From: an uncultured Clostridia bacterium
GTDB taxonomy: Bacteria; Bacillota; Clostridia; Christensenellales; UBA3700
Length of the DNA stretch: 64,000 nt
Reading direction: 5' to 3'
NCBI GenBank assembly: GCA_944380395.1
Contig: CALWHM010000003.1
Span: 1 to 64,000, forward strand
The position numbers and the translations under genes are program-made. Below, piece by piece: positions 35,527 to 44,441 of this stretch (its first letter is position 1; every line of letters starts with the position of its first letter). The notes beneath the pieces were generated by a model. That model searched no databases. It saw nothing but the letters and a program-made list of their open reading frames with translations, and was not told where the DNA came from.

Positions 35527-37668
35527 TTATACGGAACCGGTGCCCGCCTCTCCCGTTTGATAGTAACCGTATCCGAGCGCCCTCACGCTCACGCTCACGT
35601 CGCTGCCTTCCGCCATATCTTCAAGCAATACGGTGACGGTGTTTGCGGAAGTGTAGACCGTTTTGCTTGTCACTCCGCTCTGCGCGGATTTATACGTGAA
35701 CACCACCTCGAACATTCGCGCGGGGGAATTCTCCGTCTTGGTCCACTCCACAGCCACTTCATTGCCGCTCACGACGGGCGCCGACACGGCGGGAGTAGCC
35801 AGCTTTTCGTACTTGACATACCCTATCAGCGCGCGGGAGCTTGCGTTTATCTGTTCGTTATTGCTCACCGCCTGCACGTATATCGCGTTGGAGCCTGCCG
35901 AAAGCAATTCGGAAGATATGAACGCCTCGTTCTTGTCGAAATGCACGGGCTGTTCCGCTCCGTTGATATATACGTCATATCCGTCCGCAAATGCCACGGG
36001 ATCGAAATTCACCTCTATGCCGCCCTCGACCGACGTCACGGACAGATTTGCGGGCGTGTCCAAAGTGAAGGTATGCTCGTAGCGTATGCCGCAGGGATAG
36101 CTGTCTATATAGTACATATGCTTGTCAAAAGAGTCTATGTCGTATCTGCCGTCCTCACCCGGTTTGAAGTTGCCCTGCGCAACTATCAGAATATCGTATA
36201 CGCCCGCGGAAGTTACGGCTGAAGTGATGTCCAACTCCGTGCCCTTCACCTCGTGGAACACTTCTTCTCCGACCGTGACGCGGTAGAAAAAGTCCGCCAG
36301 CTTCGCATGCTCCACATCGCTTATGGTGAGAATGAGTTTATCGCCGCGCATATTCACTTGGGCGGCGCTCGGAGCTTCCAGCTTTTCTATAAAGAATACG
36401 TCATCCACCCCTTCAATGCGCTCGTCGCCCACGCAGGACTGCACGAAAATGCCCAGCTTTTTCATATCCGTAAAGGCGGAGCAGTCAAAGTTTTTAAGAG
36501 CGAGCACGCCCTTTCCTCCCGTCACGGAAGCCGCTTTTCCGGACAGCACCACATAGGAATTTTCGTCCGCGGTTATATCCGCCGCCACGCCGTCCACATT
36601 GAGGTAAGCGCCCGAAACGGATTGCATAGCCGTGTTCACTTCACCCGTGACGTCGGCTCTGCCGCCGTTGAATATAAGCTGCACGCCCTCTGCGCCCGAT
36701 ACAGCGCCTTCGATATAGGCGTTGACCGCGTTCACGGTGAGCGTGCCGTTAAGGGTGAGCGAACGCGCCGTGCGGAATACCGCGGCGTTCACGACGCCCT
36801 CTCCTATCACTGCGTCCGAATACAGCTGAATGCCGCCGTTTTCAGACGTGACTTGCAGCGCCGTTACGGACAGCGCGCCCTTTTCGTTGAACGAATCTCC
36901 CGACACAGTGCCTATCTTCACGTCGCCCGTAACTTTGAGCGCGCCGTTTACGGTGAGCGAATGCTTGTTGAGGTTTATGACCGCGGAAGCGGGTATTTCC
37001 AAATCACCTTCCACGGCGATGTCCTTTTGCAGATACACTTTTTTATCACCCAACTTCTGCCAATCCACGGCAAGCAGATCTTCTGCGGACGACACGGTGT
37101 GGTTGTTTGTGAAGAATATAGCCACAGGCACTATGACCGCCGCCAAAACCGCCACCGCAAGTATACCGGCTATCACGCCGATGATTATCTTTTTCTTGCG
37201 GGGCATAGGTTCTTTTATTTTACCGCGGCGGCGCTTTTTGCCCTCTTCTTCGCCCTCTGAGCCTTCACCCTCTCGAATGACGTGCTCTTCTCCCTCTGCG
37301 AAAGCCGCGTCCTGTTCGGGTTGAGCCTGCCCCTCCTGCTCGGCTTGTCCTTCCTGTTCGGTTTCCGAAGGAACTTGCGGAAGTTCTTCCTCAGGCTGCT
37401 CCTGTTCCGGCTGTTCGGGCGCGGGCTGAGCCTGCTCGGTCTGCTCCGCCTCCGTCTGTTCCGGCTGCGCGGCGGCTCCTTCTTCCGTCTGCTGCGCGGT
37501 ACCCCCGTTTTCGGCGGACGGAACGTTTTCCGTCACGGCTCCTTCTTCCGCTTTGGGCTGTTCCGCTTCGGCTTCGGGAAGGGCGGTATCCGCCGCCGCT
37601 TCATTCAAGCCGTCTTGTTCGGGGAACAGGTTGGGAAATGCGTCCGCCTTTCTGTTTCTTCTTTTCAT
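35527..37668 (-). CDS. Large single-pass surface protein with an acidic Gln/Glu/Pro-rich cytoplasmic region
   Basis: 713 aa. Residues 1-145 are low complexity (EQTEQAQPAPEQPEQEQPEE and similar), followed by basic KKRRRGKIKEPMPRKKK and one membrane helix (about 160-186, IIIGVIAGILAVAVLAAVIV). The outer part starts with a beta-helix-like stretch of short strands (VYLQKDIAVEGDLEIPASAVINL... LTVNGALKVTGDVKIG), then two or three fibronectin-III/Ig-like domains (ANLSVTSVEGGIEVNFDPVAFADGYDVYING; AVEWTKTENSPARMFEVVFTY). No LPXTG motif. It starts 2 nt after the apgM stop, with AAGGAG inside apgM. Function unknown; a cell-envelope scaffold or adhesin is possible. Confidence 0.8.
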   Translation of the reverse strand: MKRRNRKADAFPNLFPEQDGLNEAAADTALPEAEAEQPKAEEGAVTENVPSAENGGTAQQTEEGAAAQPEQTEAEQTEQAQPAPEQPEQEQPEEELPQVPSETEQEGQAEQEGQAQPEQDAAFAEGEEHVIREGEGSEGEEEGKKRRRGKIKEPMPRKKKIIIGVIAGILAVAVLAAVIVPVAIFFTNNHTVSSAEDLLAVDWQKLGDKKVYLQKDIAVEGDLEIPASAVINLNKHSLTVNGALKVTGDVKIGTVSGDSFNEKGALSVTALQVTSENGGIQLYSDAVIGEGVVNAAVFRTARSLTLNGTLTVNAVNAYIEGAVSGAEGVQLIFNGGRADVTGEVNTAMQSVSGAYLNVDGVAADITADENSYVVLSGKAASVTGGKGVLALKNFDCSAFTDMKKLGIFVQSCVGDERIEGVDDVFFIEKLEAPSAAQVNMRGDKLILTISDVEHAKLADFFYRVTVGEEVFHEVKGTELDITSAVTSAGVYDILIVAQGNFKPGEDGRYDIDSFDKHMYYIDSYPCGIRYEHTFTLDTPANLSVTSVEGGIEVNFDPVAFADGYDVYINGAEQPVHFDKNEAFISSELLSAGSNAIYVQAVSNNEQINASSRALIGYVKYEKLATPAVSAPVVSGNEVAVEWTKTENSPARMFEVVFTYKSAQSGVTSKTVYTSANTVTVLLEDMAEGSDVSVSVRALGYGYYQTGEAGTGSV

Positions 37669-37669
37669 A

Positions 37670-38878
37670 TCATTCTCCTTGGAGAAAATGCTTTGCCAGC
37701 TCCTCTCCGGACTTGTAGTATACGCCGCTCATCTTGGCGTTTTCTTCGTCGTAAGGCACGCCGCTGCCCTTCATACCCTTGCGGTAAAGCACAAAGGGCA
37801 CGGGGTCGGATACGTGCGTTTTCAAGCACAGCGGCGTGGGGTGGTCGGGCATTATGAGCAGGGAATAATCGTATCCCTTTTTCTCCAATGCCTCCGATAT
37901 ATATTTTACCACTTTTTCATCTATTTGTTCAATGGAGTATATCTTGTGCTTCACATCGCCCTGATGTCCGCACTCGTCGGGCGCTTCCATATGGATATAC
38001 ACGTAATCCATTCCCGAATCCAGCGCCTCCACCGCGGCGGCGGCTTTTCCGGAAAAGTTTGTGTCGTAATTGCCCGTGGCTCCCGACACTTCTATTATCC
38101 GCATACCCGCGCCCTTGCCTATGCCCTTCACAAGGTCCACCGCGGAGATTACGGCGCCGTTTAATCCCCAGCGCTCCTTGAAGTTTTCAAGCGCGGGACG
38201 GGTGCCTTCTCCCCACAGCCATATGGAATTGGCGGGGCGCTTGCCCTCCTTTATCCTCTTCACGTTCACGGGGTGGTCTTTCAAAAATTCATACGACCTT
38301 TTCATCATATCCAGCACTTCTTCCCCGTATCTGCCGCCGGGCAAATGCCCCTTGATCGGCTTGTCGGATATGTCGTGAGGCGGAGTGTATACGGTGCCCG
38401 TGGACGAATGGTGCCTGACCATGCAATGGCGGTAGCTCACGCCCGCGATAAACTCGTGCAGCTCGTCGCCGAAGTGCTCTTGCACGCTTTTTATGAGCAG
38501 AGCCGCTTCTTCCGTGCTTATCTCCCCGCCGGAATAGTCCACCATTATCTTGTCCTCGTAATTTTCTTCATCGGACAAAGTGACCAGATTGCACCTTACG
38601 GCAATGTCGTCGTCCGCAAGGTTCACGCCCATACTGAGCGCTTCCAAAGGCGACCTGCCCGTGTAGCAGGTGAGCGGATCATAGCCCATTACCGCCAGAT
38701 TCGCAACGTCGCTGCCCGGCTTCATACCATCCGGCACCGTCTTGACAAGTCCCGTTTCGCCCAAGCGCGCCAATTTATCTATGTTCGGTTTGTTCGCCGT
38801 TTGCAAGGGCGTTTTGCCGCCCAATTCTTTGACGGGATAGTCCGCCATTCCGTCGCCCAAAATAACGATGTACTTCAT
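37670..38878 (-). CDS. apgM: Cofactor-independent phosphoglycerate mutase, archaeal type
   Basis: 402 aa, interconverting 3- and 2-phosphoglycerate. Alkaline-phosphatase-fold motifs: MKYIVILGDGMADYP (metal Asp), PGSDVANLAVMGYDP (phospho-Ser), EAPDECGHQGDVKHK and MPDHPTP. Length fits the ApgM group (about 400-420). ATG 38878 has GGAGAAAG in front; the frame is open for 28 codons more without a ribosome site. It heads an operon with the surface protein downstream. In other Clostridia apgM often sits with threonine/lysine genes; here lysC is nearby but separate. Confidence 0.93.
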   Translation of the reverse strand: MKYIVILGDGMADYPVKELGGKTPLQTANKPNIDKLARLGETGLVKTVPDGMKPGSDVANLAVMGYDPLTCYTGRSPLEALSMGVNLADDDIAVRCNLVTLSDEENYEDKIMVDYSGGEISTEEAALLIKSVQEHFGDELHEFIAGVSYRHCMVRHHSSTGTVYTPPHDISDKPIKGHLPGGRYGEEVLDMMKRSYEFLKDHPVNVKRIKEGKRPANSIWLWGEGTRPALENFKERWGLNGAVISAVDLVKGIGKGAGMRIIEVSGATGNYDTNFSGKAAAAVEALDSGMDYVYIHMEAPDECGHQGDVKHKIYSIEQIDEKVVKYISEALEKKGYDYSLLIMPDHPTPLCLKTHVSDPVPFVLYRKGMKGSGVPYDEENAKMSGVYYKSGEELAKHFLQGE

Positions 38879-38941
38879 CTTTCTCTCCGCAAAAACTTTT
38901 TCCCGCCGACGCATATCGCGCGGCGATATTTTTTCAAGATA

Positions 38942-38970
38942 ATAATAACTTTTTGCGCGCAAATTGTCAA
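38942..38970 (-). promoter_or_regulatory. Promoter of apgM
   Basis: TTGACA (38965-38970), 17-bp spacer, TATTAT (38942-38947). Confidence 0.7.
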
Positions 38971-39053
38971 TCGCACATACGCCGTTGCATGTATATTTTC
39001 GGAAAAATGCCCGCTTTCGTACTTTATCCGCCTAATGCTTCATAAAATCTTTT

Positions 39054-39287
39054 ATGCGGACCGTCACCGAATACGTTATGCTCCTTGCTCTGGGCGCTGC
39101 GACCGCCCTTACGGCGTGCTTTTTGTTCGGGGCGAAAAAACGCGCCGTTGCCGCCGTTCTGATAAACTCGCTTTTGGGCGCGGCGACAGCTTTTATACCG
39201 ACGGCGTTCGGAGTATATCTGCCCTCGTGGGCGTTTTTTCTGTGCGGCGCGCTGGGCGCGGGCGGAGCCTTTCTGTATTTGCTGTAA
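39054..39287 (+). CDS. Small BofA-like membrane protein
   Basis: 77 aa with three hydrophobic segments. The second half, AVLINSLLGAATAFIPTAFG followed by LCGALGAGGAFLYLL, follows the pattern of BofA (inhibitor of pro-sigma-K processing): NSLLG, a Leu-rich helix, then LGxxG. The second conserved Asn region of BofA is not evident. There is no Shine-Dalgarno. A CATAAAAT box at 39041-39048 ends 6 nt before the ATG, which would make the transcript leaderless; the box also resembles the -10 of sigma-E promoters, which drive bofA in Bacillus. The assignment is tentative. Confidence 0.5.
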   Translation: MRTVTEYVMLLALGAATALTACFLFGAKKRAVAAVLINSLLGAATAFIPTAFGVYLPSWAFFLCGALGAGGAFLYLL

Positions 39288-39291
39288 CGAT

Positions 39292-39323
39292 AAAAAAATA
39301 CCCGCTTTTTTTGCGGGTACTTT
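39292..39323 (-). terminator. Terminator of the cdaA-DUF1015-lysC operon
   Basis: TACCCGC-AAAAAAA-GCGGGTA then TTTTTTTATCG on the minus strand; may also end the BofA-like transcript. Confidence 0.75.
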
Positions 39324-39348
39324 CAAGTTGCCTTGTTATCTGCGCTCT

Positions 39349-40662
39349 TTATTCAAAAGCCTTGTAAATAGCCCTTACGGCTTTTTCATAGTCCTGCGTA
39401 GCCACGCCCACGATTATATTCATCTCGCTCGAACCTTGGTCTATCATACGGATATTCACGCCCGCGGTGGCAAGCGCTCCGCACAGTTTGGCGGCGGTGC
39501 CGGGCTTGAAGGACATTCCGTGTCCCACGGTGGCGATAAGGCTGATGCCGTCCTTTATCTCCACGTGGTCGGGATTTACCGTTTTTTGTATCTTGTCCAG
39601 CAGAATTTCCTGCCTGCCCGCTATTTCGCTGTCCGCAACCACGATGGAGAGAGTGTCTATACCCGAAGGCATATGCTCAAAGCCGATGTTGTAATATTCC
39701 AGCACGGACAGCACTTTGCGCGCAAAGCCTATTTCGCTGTTCATCATAGATTTTTCTATATAGATTATGCTGTACCCCTTCTTGCCCGCAATGCCCGTGA
39801 TGGTATTGTTCTTGCGTGCGTCCGTGATTTCGGGGACTATCATCGTGCCCTTGTTGTCCGGCTCGAAAGTGTTGCGGATATTTATCGGTATGCCGCCCGC
39901 GCGCACGGGAAAGATGCTCTCCGGGTGCAGCACATTGGCGCCCATATACGCAAGCTCTCTCAATTCGCGGTAAGAAAGCTCCTTTATTCCCGCGGGGTGC
40001 TCCACTATCCTGGGGTCTGCGGTCAAAAAGCCGTTCACGTCCGTCCAATTTTCGTAAAGCTCCGCGCCCACAGCTTCCGCGATGAGGGCGCCCGTGATGT
40101 CCGAACCGCCCCTGCTGAACGTGTGGATAAGTCCGCTTTCGTCCGCGCCGTAAAAGCCGGGAATAACGGCGTACTTCACGGAAGAGAGCTTCTTTTTCAA
40201 TTTGGCGCGGGTAGCCGCCGCGTCAAACTCTCCGCCCGCGGTGAACACTATCACTTCCGCCGCGTCCACGAACGCAAAGCCCAGATGAGCCGCCATTATC
40301 CTGCCGCTCAGATATTCTCCGCGGGAAGCGAAGTATTCCGTGCTGCCGTACTTGTACATTCCCTGCTTTACTTCGTCAAGGCACTCTTCCATATCCAAGT
40401 CGGGGCGCAGTTCCTCCGCTATGGTCATAAATCTTTCGCGTATCTTTTCAAAAGACGAATCGAAATTGCCGTCCATTTCCAGCTTATGGAAGCATTCGTA
40501 AAGCAAGTCCGTGACCTTTATGTCCTGGGAAAAACGCTTGCCCGGCGCGGATACCACTACGTATCTGCGCTCCTTGTCCGCCTTGACTATGTCTGCCGAA
40601 CGGGTTATTGCCTGCGCGTCCGCCATGGACGTGCCGCCGAATTTCGCAACTTTAATTTTCAT
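39349..40662 (-). CDS. lysC: Aspartate kinase
   Basis: 437 aa. First step of the lysine/threonine/methionine pathway. Kinase core: VAKFGGTSMADAQAI, TFSRGGSDITGALIAEAVGAELYENWTDVNGFLTADPRIV. Two ACT domains follow (NTITGIAGKKGYSIIYI... and ISLIATVGHGMSFKPG...VNIRMIDQGSSEMNIIVGV), the usual site of feedback inhibition by lysine or threonine. The ATG lies 11 bp inside the end of the DUF1015 gene, with GGAG upstream. Confidence 0.95.
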   Translation of the reverse strand: MKIKVAKFGGTSMADAQAITRSADIVKADKERRYVVVSAPGKRFSQDIKVTDLLYECFHKLEMDGNFDSSFEKIRERFMTIAEELRPDLDMEECLDEVKQGMYKYGSTEYFASRGEYLSGRIMAAHLGFAFVDAAEVIVFTAGGEFDAAATRAKLKKKLSSVKYAVIPGFYGADESGLIHTFSRGGSDITGALIAEAVGAELYENWTDVNGFLTADPRIVEHPAGIKELSYRELRELAYMGANVLHPESIFPVRAGGIPINIRNTFEPDNKGTMIVPEITDARKNNTITGIAGKKGYSIIYIEKSMMNSEIGFARKVLSVLEYYNIGFEHMPSGIDTLSIVVADSEIAGRQEILLDKIQKTVNPDHVEIKDGISLIATVGHGMSFKPGTAAKLCGALATAGVNIRMIDQGSSEMNIIVGVATQDYEKAVRAIYKAFE

Positions 40663-41890
40663 TGCCGCTCCTTATGACTTTATCGTCGAAAATTTTATAC
40701 TTTTCCGTTATTATGCGCGCTTCAAAGTAATAGCGCTTATCCCTGCCTTCTCCCATTGAAAAGGACTTTCTGGGCAGCGTGCCGCGGCTTTTCACGCAGG
40801 AAAACAGATTTTCCTTGGTGATAAGCGGCATTATTATCGCCGTGCCGCCCTGCCGCGCCGCCACCTGCTCTGTGTTGTACGCGCCGTGGACATAGTCCAC
40901 CGCCGCCTGCGGGTTTTCCTTGATATACCCGTCTATAACGGCTTGTATCTCCGCTATCGCGTGCGCCGGATCCGCGTTTACGGGGATAAGCCTGCGCACG
41001 CCGCCGCTTATCATCACGCAATTGCCCGCGCCCTTCAGCCTGTCTGCCGCGTATCTGATAAAGTCGCCGTCCTTGTCGAACACTACGCGGTGAATGGGTT
41101 CAAACACAAGGGCGGGATCCTGCACGCTGACTATTTCGCAAAGGCAATACCTTGCGGGGTGCGTCTTTATCCGCTCGCTTGAAAGAGTGGTTTTTATCTC
41201 CTCCCAGCAGGCTTTTGCCGTGGCAAGGGAATGGTTGCCGTCACCCACGGCAAAGGCTATGCCTCCGTCCGCGGCGCCCTCTTCCAGCCCCAGCATATAC
41301 TCGTCTATCTTCTTGGTGCAGGTCAGTTCGTATCCCGTCACCCTGCCGCCGCCCATATTCAAAGGCGTATCGTACAGCTGCTTTCCGCGCAGCATATACA
41401 GCTCGCGCATAAAGTTGTCGCGGTTGTCCATCAGCATCATTATGTGCGGAAGTTCCAAGTCCGCGCCGCGCCTTATCTCTATCCTCACCGGCAGGCGCTC
41501 CACCACCGTCATCTCCGTGGCGCGCACGGGCGTTTTCGACGTGGCGTTATAGTCGTACTTTTCCAAATCCACTTCCGCCATTATACCCAAACGGTGCTTT
41601 CCGTCCGCGCAGGTGCGGTCCACAAGGATATATCCTTCGTGCGGAACAAACATCTCATCTTGCAGATATTTGCGCATACTTTCACGGATTTTTTCACCCC
41701 TGCCCTCTGTTTTTCCCAAGTAAACTTCCGGATAGATGAGCTCCAGCGTGCTGGGCGCGCCGTCCACGACGCACTCAAGTTCCTGCCAATACTCAGGTTC
41801 CGACGTGAATTGATCGCATGCTATGACGCTCCACTTGTAAAGATCCGTCCCCTGCTTGGGCAAAAGTACGTGCGGCGACCTGATTATCAT
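40652..41890 (-). CDS. DUF1015 family protein
   Basis: 412 aa. Conserved features of the family: N-terminal YKWSVIACDQFTSEPEYW, VGDGNHSLATAKACWEEIK (equivalent to the xxDGHHR motif), PIHRVVF, and C-terminal LPRKSFSMGEGRDKRYYFEARI. The biochemical function is not established; members often sit beside serine or other amino-acid genes. It overlaps cdaA by ATGA and lysC by 11 bp, so the three are co-translated. The overlap ties it to lysine-pathway supply and c-di-AMP synthesis in this genome. Confidence 0.88.
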   Translation of the reverse strand: MIIRSPHVLLPKQGTDLYKWSVIACDQFTSEPEYWQELECVVDGAPSTLELIYPEVYLGKTEGRGEKIRESMRKYLQDEMFVPHEGYILVDRTCADGKHRLGIMAEVDLEKYDYNATSKTPVRATEMTVVERLPVRIEIRRGADLELPHIMMLMDNRDNFMRELYMLRGKQLYDTPLNMGGGRVTGYELTCTKKIDEYMLGLEEGAADGGIAFAVGDGNHSLATAKACWEEIKTTLSSERIKTHPARYCLCEIVSVQDPALVFEPIHRVVFDKDGDFIRYAADRLKGAGNCVMISGGVRRLIPVNADPAHAIAEIQAVIDGYIKENPQAAVDYVHGAYNTEQVAARQGGTAIIMPLITKENLFSCVKSRGTLPRKSFSMGEGRDKRYYFEARIITEKYKIFDDKVIRSGNEN

Positions 41891-42744
41891 AAAAATCTGT
41901 GCTCCTTGGGTTTTTCCTTGCGGGGACGGGTGGCTATGCCGAACGCCTGCTCTATCTGTTCCGACAGCGTTTCGGGAGTCATATATCTCTTTATCTTGCC
42001 CCCTCTCACGGTGGAGATTATACCCGTTTCCTCACTCACCACTATGGCGAAAATATCGTTGTTTTCTTCCGTTATGCCTATGGCTGCGCGGTGGCGAGTA
42101 CCCAGCTCCTTGGATATGTTCACTTCCTGAGAAAGGGGAAGAAAACAGCCTGCGCCCAATATCTTATTGCCCTTGACGACAACCGCCCCGTCGTGCAGAG
42201 GCGCGTGCGTGTTGAATATGCTTTCAAGCAAAAGGCAGGTGACTTTCGCGTCCAGGACCGTGCCCGTATCCAAAATGTGCGGCGGCACGGCGTTCGTGCA
42301 GATGATTATCAGCGCGCCCACGTTGTTCTTTGCCATGGTCTGGCATGCGCGCACTATCTCATTGGCGCTGGCTTTCATCTCCTCGTAAGTGGTGTCCATA
42401 TCGCTTTTCCCGCTCTTTTCGCCCAAGTGCGCCAGCTTGGAAAAACTGACCTTCAAGTCCGTTTGATACACCACGATAAACGCGCCTATCATAAAGATGC
42501 CCACCACGGAAAGAATGAGCTTTGTGACGTACAGCTTGCCGAACAAACCGTTTATCACCCACACTATGCAGTAAAGCAGCAAGTACGCGGAAAACAAAAG
42601 CGCCAGCTTTATGCTGTTTCTGCGTTTGAAGAATATGAGCACCATCACCGCCACGGCGATGAGCACCAATATGTCGATAGCCACCGTCCAATCCAAACCG
42701 GAAAGATAAGCCGCGGCGGAATCGCTGCAAAGCGCAAACATCAT
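41887..42744 (-). CDS. cdaA: Diadenylate cyclase CdaA (c-di-AMP synthase)
   Basis: 285 aa, three N-terminal membrane helices (about 20-95) and a cytoplasmic DAC domain with the catalytic HAPLHDGAVVV (DGA) and ELGTRHRAAIGITE (RHR) motifs. It makes c-di-AMP from two ATP for control of potassium, turgor and wall synthesis. The usual cdaR-glmM neighbours are absent; instead DUF1015 and lysC follow. GGAGG lies 9 nt before the ATG. Confidence 0.95.
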   Translation of the reverse strand: MMFALCSDSAAAYLSGLDWTVAIDILVLIAVAVMVLIFFKRRNSIKLALLFSAYLLLYCIVWVINGLFGKLYVTKLILSVVGIFMIGAFIVVYQTDLKVSFSKLAHLGEKSGKSDMDTTYEEMKASANEIVRACQTMAKNNVGALIIICTNAVPPHILDTGTVLDAKVTCLLLESIFNTHAPLHDGAVVVKGNKILGAGCFLPLSQEVNISKELGTRHRAAIGITEENNDIFAIVVSEETGIISTVRGGKIKRYMTPETLSEQIEQAFGIATRPRKEKPKEHRFL

Positions 42745-42825
42745 TTTCCGTACCTCCTGCCGTCGTTTATATGCATTATTTTATAACAAATCATAATAAA
42801 TAAGCAAGCAAATAGACTAAGCGAA

Positions 42826-42869
42826 AAACAAAAAGGAAGGGGCGAACGGCTTTTTTGCCCGTCCGCCCC
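42826..42869 (-). terminator. Terminator of the holA operon
   Basis: GGGGCGGACGG...CCGTTCGCCCC with one mismatch, then TTCCTTTTTG on the minus strand. Confidence 0.7.
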
Positions 42870-42923
42870 TTTATTTTGTGCTTATTTTCCCGAAAAGCTT
42901 ACGGCTGAGCCGAAAAGCTTTTA

Positions 42924-44432
42924 TCAGAAGCCTTCGAATATATCTCCGCCGCCGGAAGAGTTCTTGCCTCCGCCGTTCTTCTTATCGTCGTCGAACTCCT
43001 CAAAAGGTCCGCCCGAAGAGCCTCCGTTTTTGAAGTCCGTGAACGGGTCGGACGGCGCGGATCCCTGCGGCTTGCGGGATATCATTTTGGTCACGTTCTT
43101 CCCGCGCAGGAGTATAGCCGCTATCAAAAGTCCTATCACGAACGCCCACGTGAGCACGGTGGTGGCGATCGAAAGCCCGTAGAGTGCGTCACTGTCCGAA
43201 GAAAGCTCCTCCCGCGCGGTGGATATGGCTTCCTGGAACATTGCGGCGTTTTTACCGGTGATGGCGTTCACTATGTTGAGCGCGACGCTGTTCAACTGCT
43301 CCGTTATGCCCTGCACCCCCGTTTCTCCGCCGCCGAAAGACAGCTTCATATTGTCCAAAGTGTCAGAGCCGGTGTACGCCACGTCCGGGCTTGAAGGGTC
43401 GGCGTTTTCTTTGCCGCCCTCCCAATCCAAACTCATATAAGTCAGAGTGGGAATACCGCTGTTCATAAAGTAGATGCTGTCGTTGAGCACTCCGGGGTGG
43501 TACACTCCCGAAGGCGACGGCGCAAGCACGTAATTGCCGAACGCTTCAGAGAAAGAGTGCTTGTAATCGGGCACGGCTTCAAAGTCCGCGCCGTCCGCGC
43601 TTGCCACCGCATAGAAGTAATTGTTATATGAGGTGGGACTGTCAGAAGAGTACATATACAGATTTTCCCCGCCCAAGCGCCACAGGTTTATGACCAGCAC
43701 GGGGTCGTAATCCTTGCCGTACAGCGAAGGAAGTTTTTTCAGCAGTTCGTTTGCGCCGTCCCAGCAATAATATATGGTGTTGCTAGCGGATATGACGGAC
43801 GAACCGAGGAATGCGAACACTATATCGTATTCCGTCTGAGCCGCCGCAAGCAGCTGAGCGGTGTACAGCGCGGAAGCCACCGCCGCGCCGTTTTCATACG
43901 CGCCTTCCGCAGTTATAACGGTGGCGCCCGAAGAGGTGGTGCCGAACAGATTGTCAAAGTGAGTGATTATATATATCTGTCCGCGGCTGCCGTTTGTGGC
44001 GCGCTTTTCATAGAGCACGTTCACGCCCGACTGCCCCTGCATAGCGGTGGAATAGGACATTATGCCCGTAACTTCGCTTCCGCCGTATGTGGTCAGATAC
44101 CCTTCGGAGTTCACGCTTATGCTCACGCCTTCCACGGGGGTATAACCCATACTCTCCATTTCCGCGGCAAGTTTTACCGCCGCCTTGCCCACGCCGTAAT
44201 TTACGTTGAGTTCGTCGCTGTCCACGCTGCCGTAGCGCGAGCGCATATCCTCTCCGCCCAGCCATTCCAAATATTCGTACGCGACAGAAGAACTCATAAC
44301 TTGGTTTTTATATTCTTCGTCTGCCGCCGCGGGGGAAAATTCTTCCTTGACTGCGGTGCAGCCCGAAAGCATTGCCGTTGCCGCGACAGCCGCAAGCAAG
44401 AGAATTGAAATCAACACGAAACGCTTTTTCAT
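42924..44432 (-). CDS. M28-peptidase-like lipoprotein with degenerate metal site and FxxF-repeat tail
   Basis: 502 aa. Lipobox MLSGC (Cys near residue 25). The body follows the M28 aminopeptidase plan: QIYIITHFDNLFGTT (His-x-Asp), then EGAYENGAAVASALYTAQLL where M28 has GAxDNxxG, and IVFAFLGSSVISAS where M28 has FxxEExGLxGS. The second Asp is Glu and the EE pair is missing, so catalysis is doubtful. A membrane helix (about 428-448) follows. The tail, expected in the cytoplasm, has three similar motifs (DPFTDF, GPFEEF, DIFEGF) in a Gly/Asn-rich linker. It is the last gene of the holA operon. Confidence 0.7.
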   Translation of the reverse strand: MKKRFVLISILLLAAVAATAMLSGCTAVKEEFSPAAADEEYKNQVMSSSVAYEYLEWLGGEDMRSRYGSVDSDELNVNYGVGKAAVKLAAEMESMGYTPVEGVSISVNSEGYLTTYGGSEVTGIMSYSTAMQGQSGVNVLYEKRATNGSRGQIYIITHFDNLFGTTSSGATVITAEGAYENGAAVASALYTAQLLAAAQTEYDIVFAFLGSSVISASNTIYYCWDGANELLKKLPSLYGKDYDPVLVINLWRLGGENLYMYSSDSPTSYNNYFYAVASADGADFEAVPDYKHSFSEAFGNYVLAPSPSGVYHPGVLNDSIYFMNSGIPTLTYMSLDWEGGKENADPSSPDVAYTGSDTLDNMKLSFGGGETGVQGITEQLNSVALNIVNAITGKNAAMFQEAISTAREELSSDSDALYGLSIATTVLTWAFVIGLLIAAILLRGKNVTKMISRKPQGSAPSDPFTDFKNGGSSGGPFEEFDDDKKNGGGKNSSGGGDIFEGF

Positions 44433-44441
44433 ATCCTCACC

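Noticed and set aside
40652..40662. Frameshift between the DUF1015 gene and lysC
   Set aside because: Both proteins end and begin normally; the 11-bp overlap is ordinary translational coupling.
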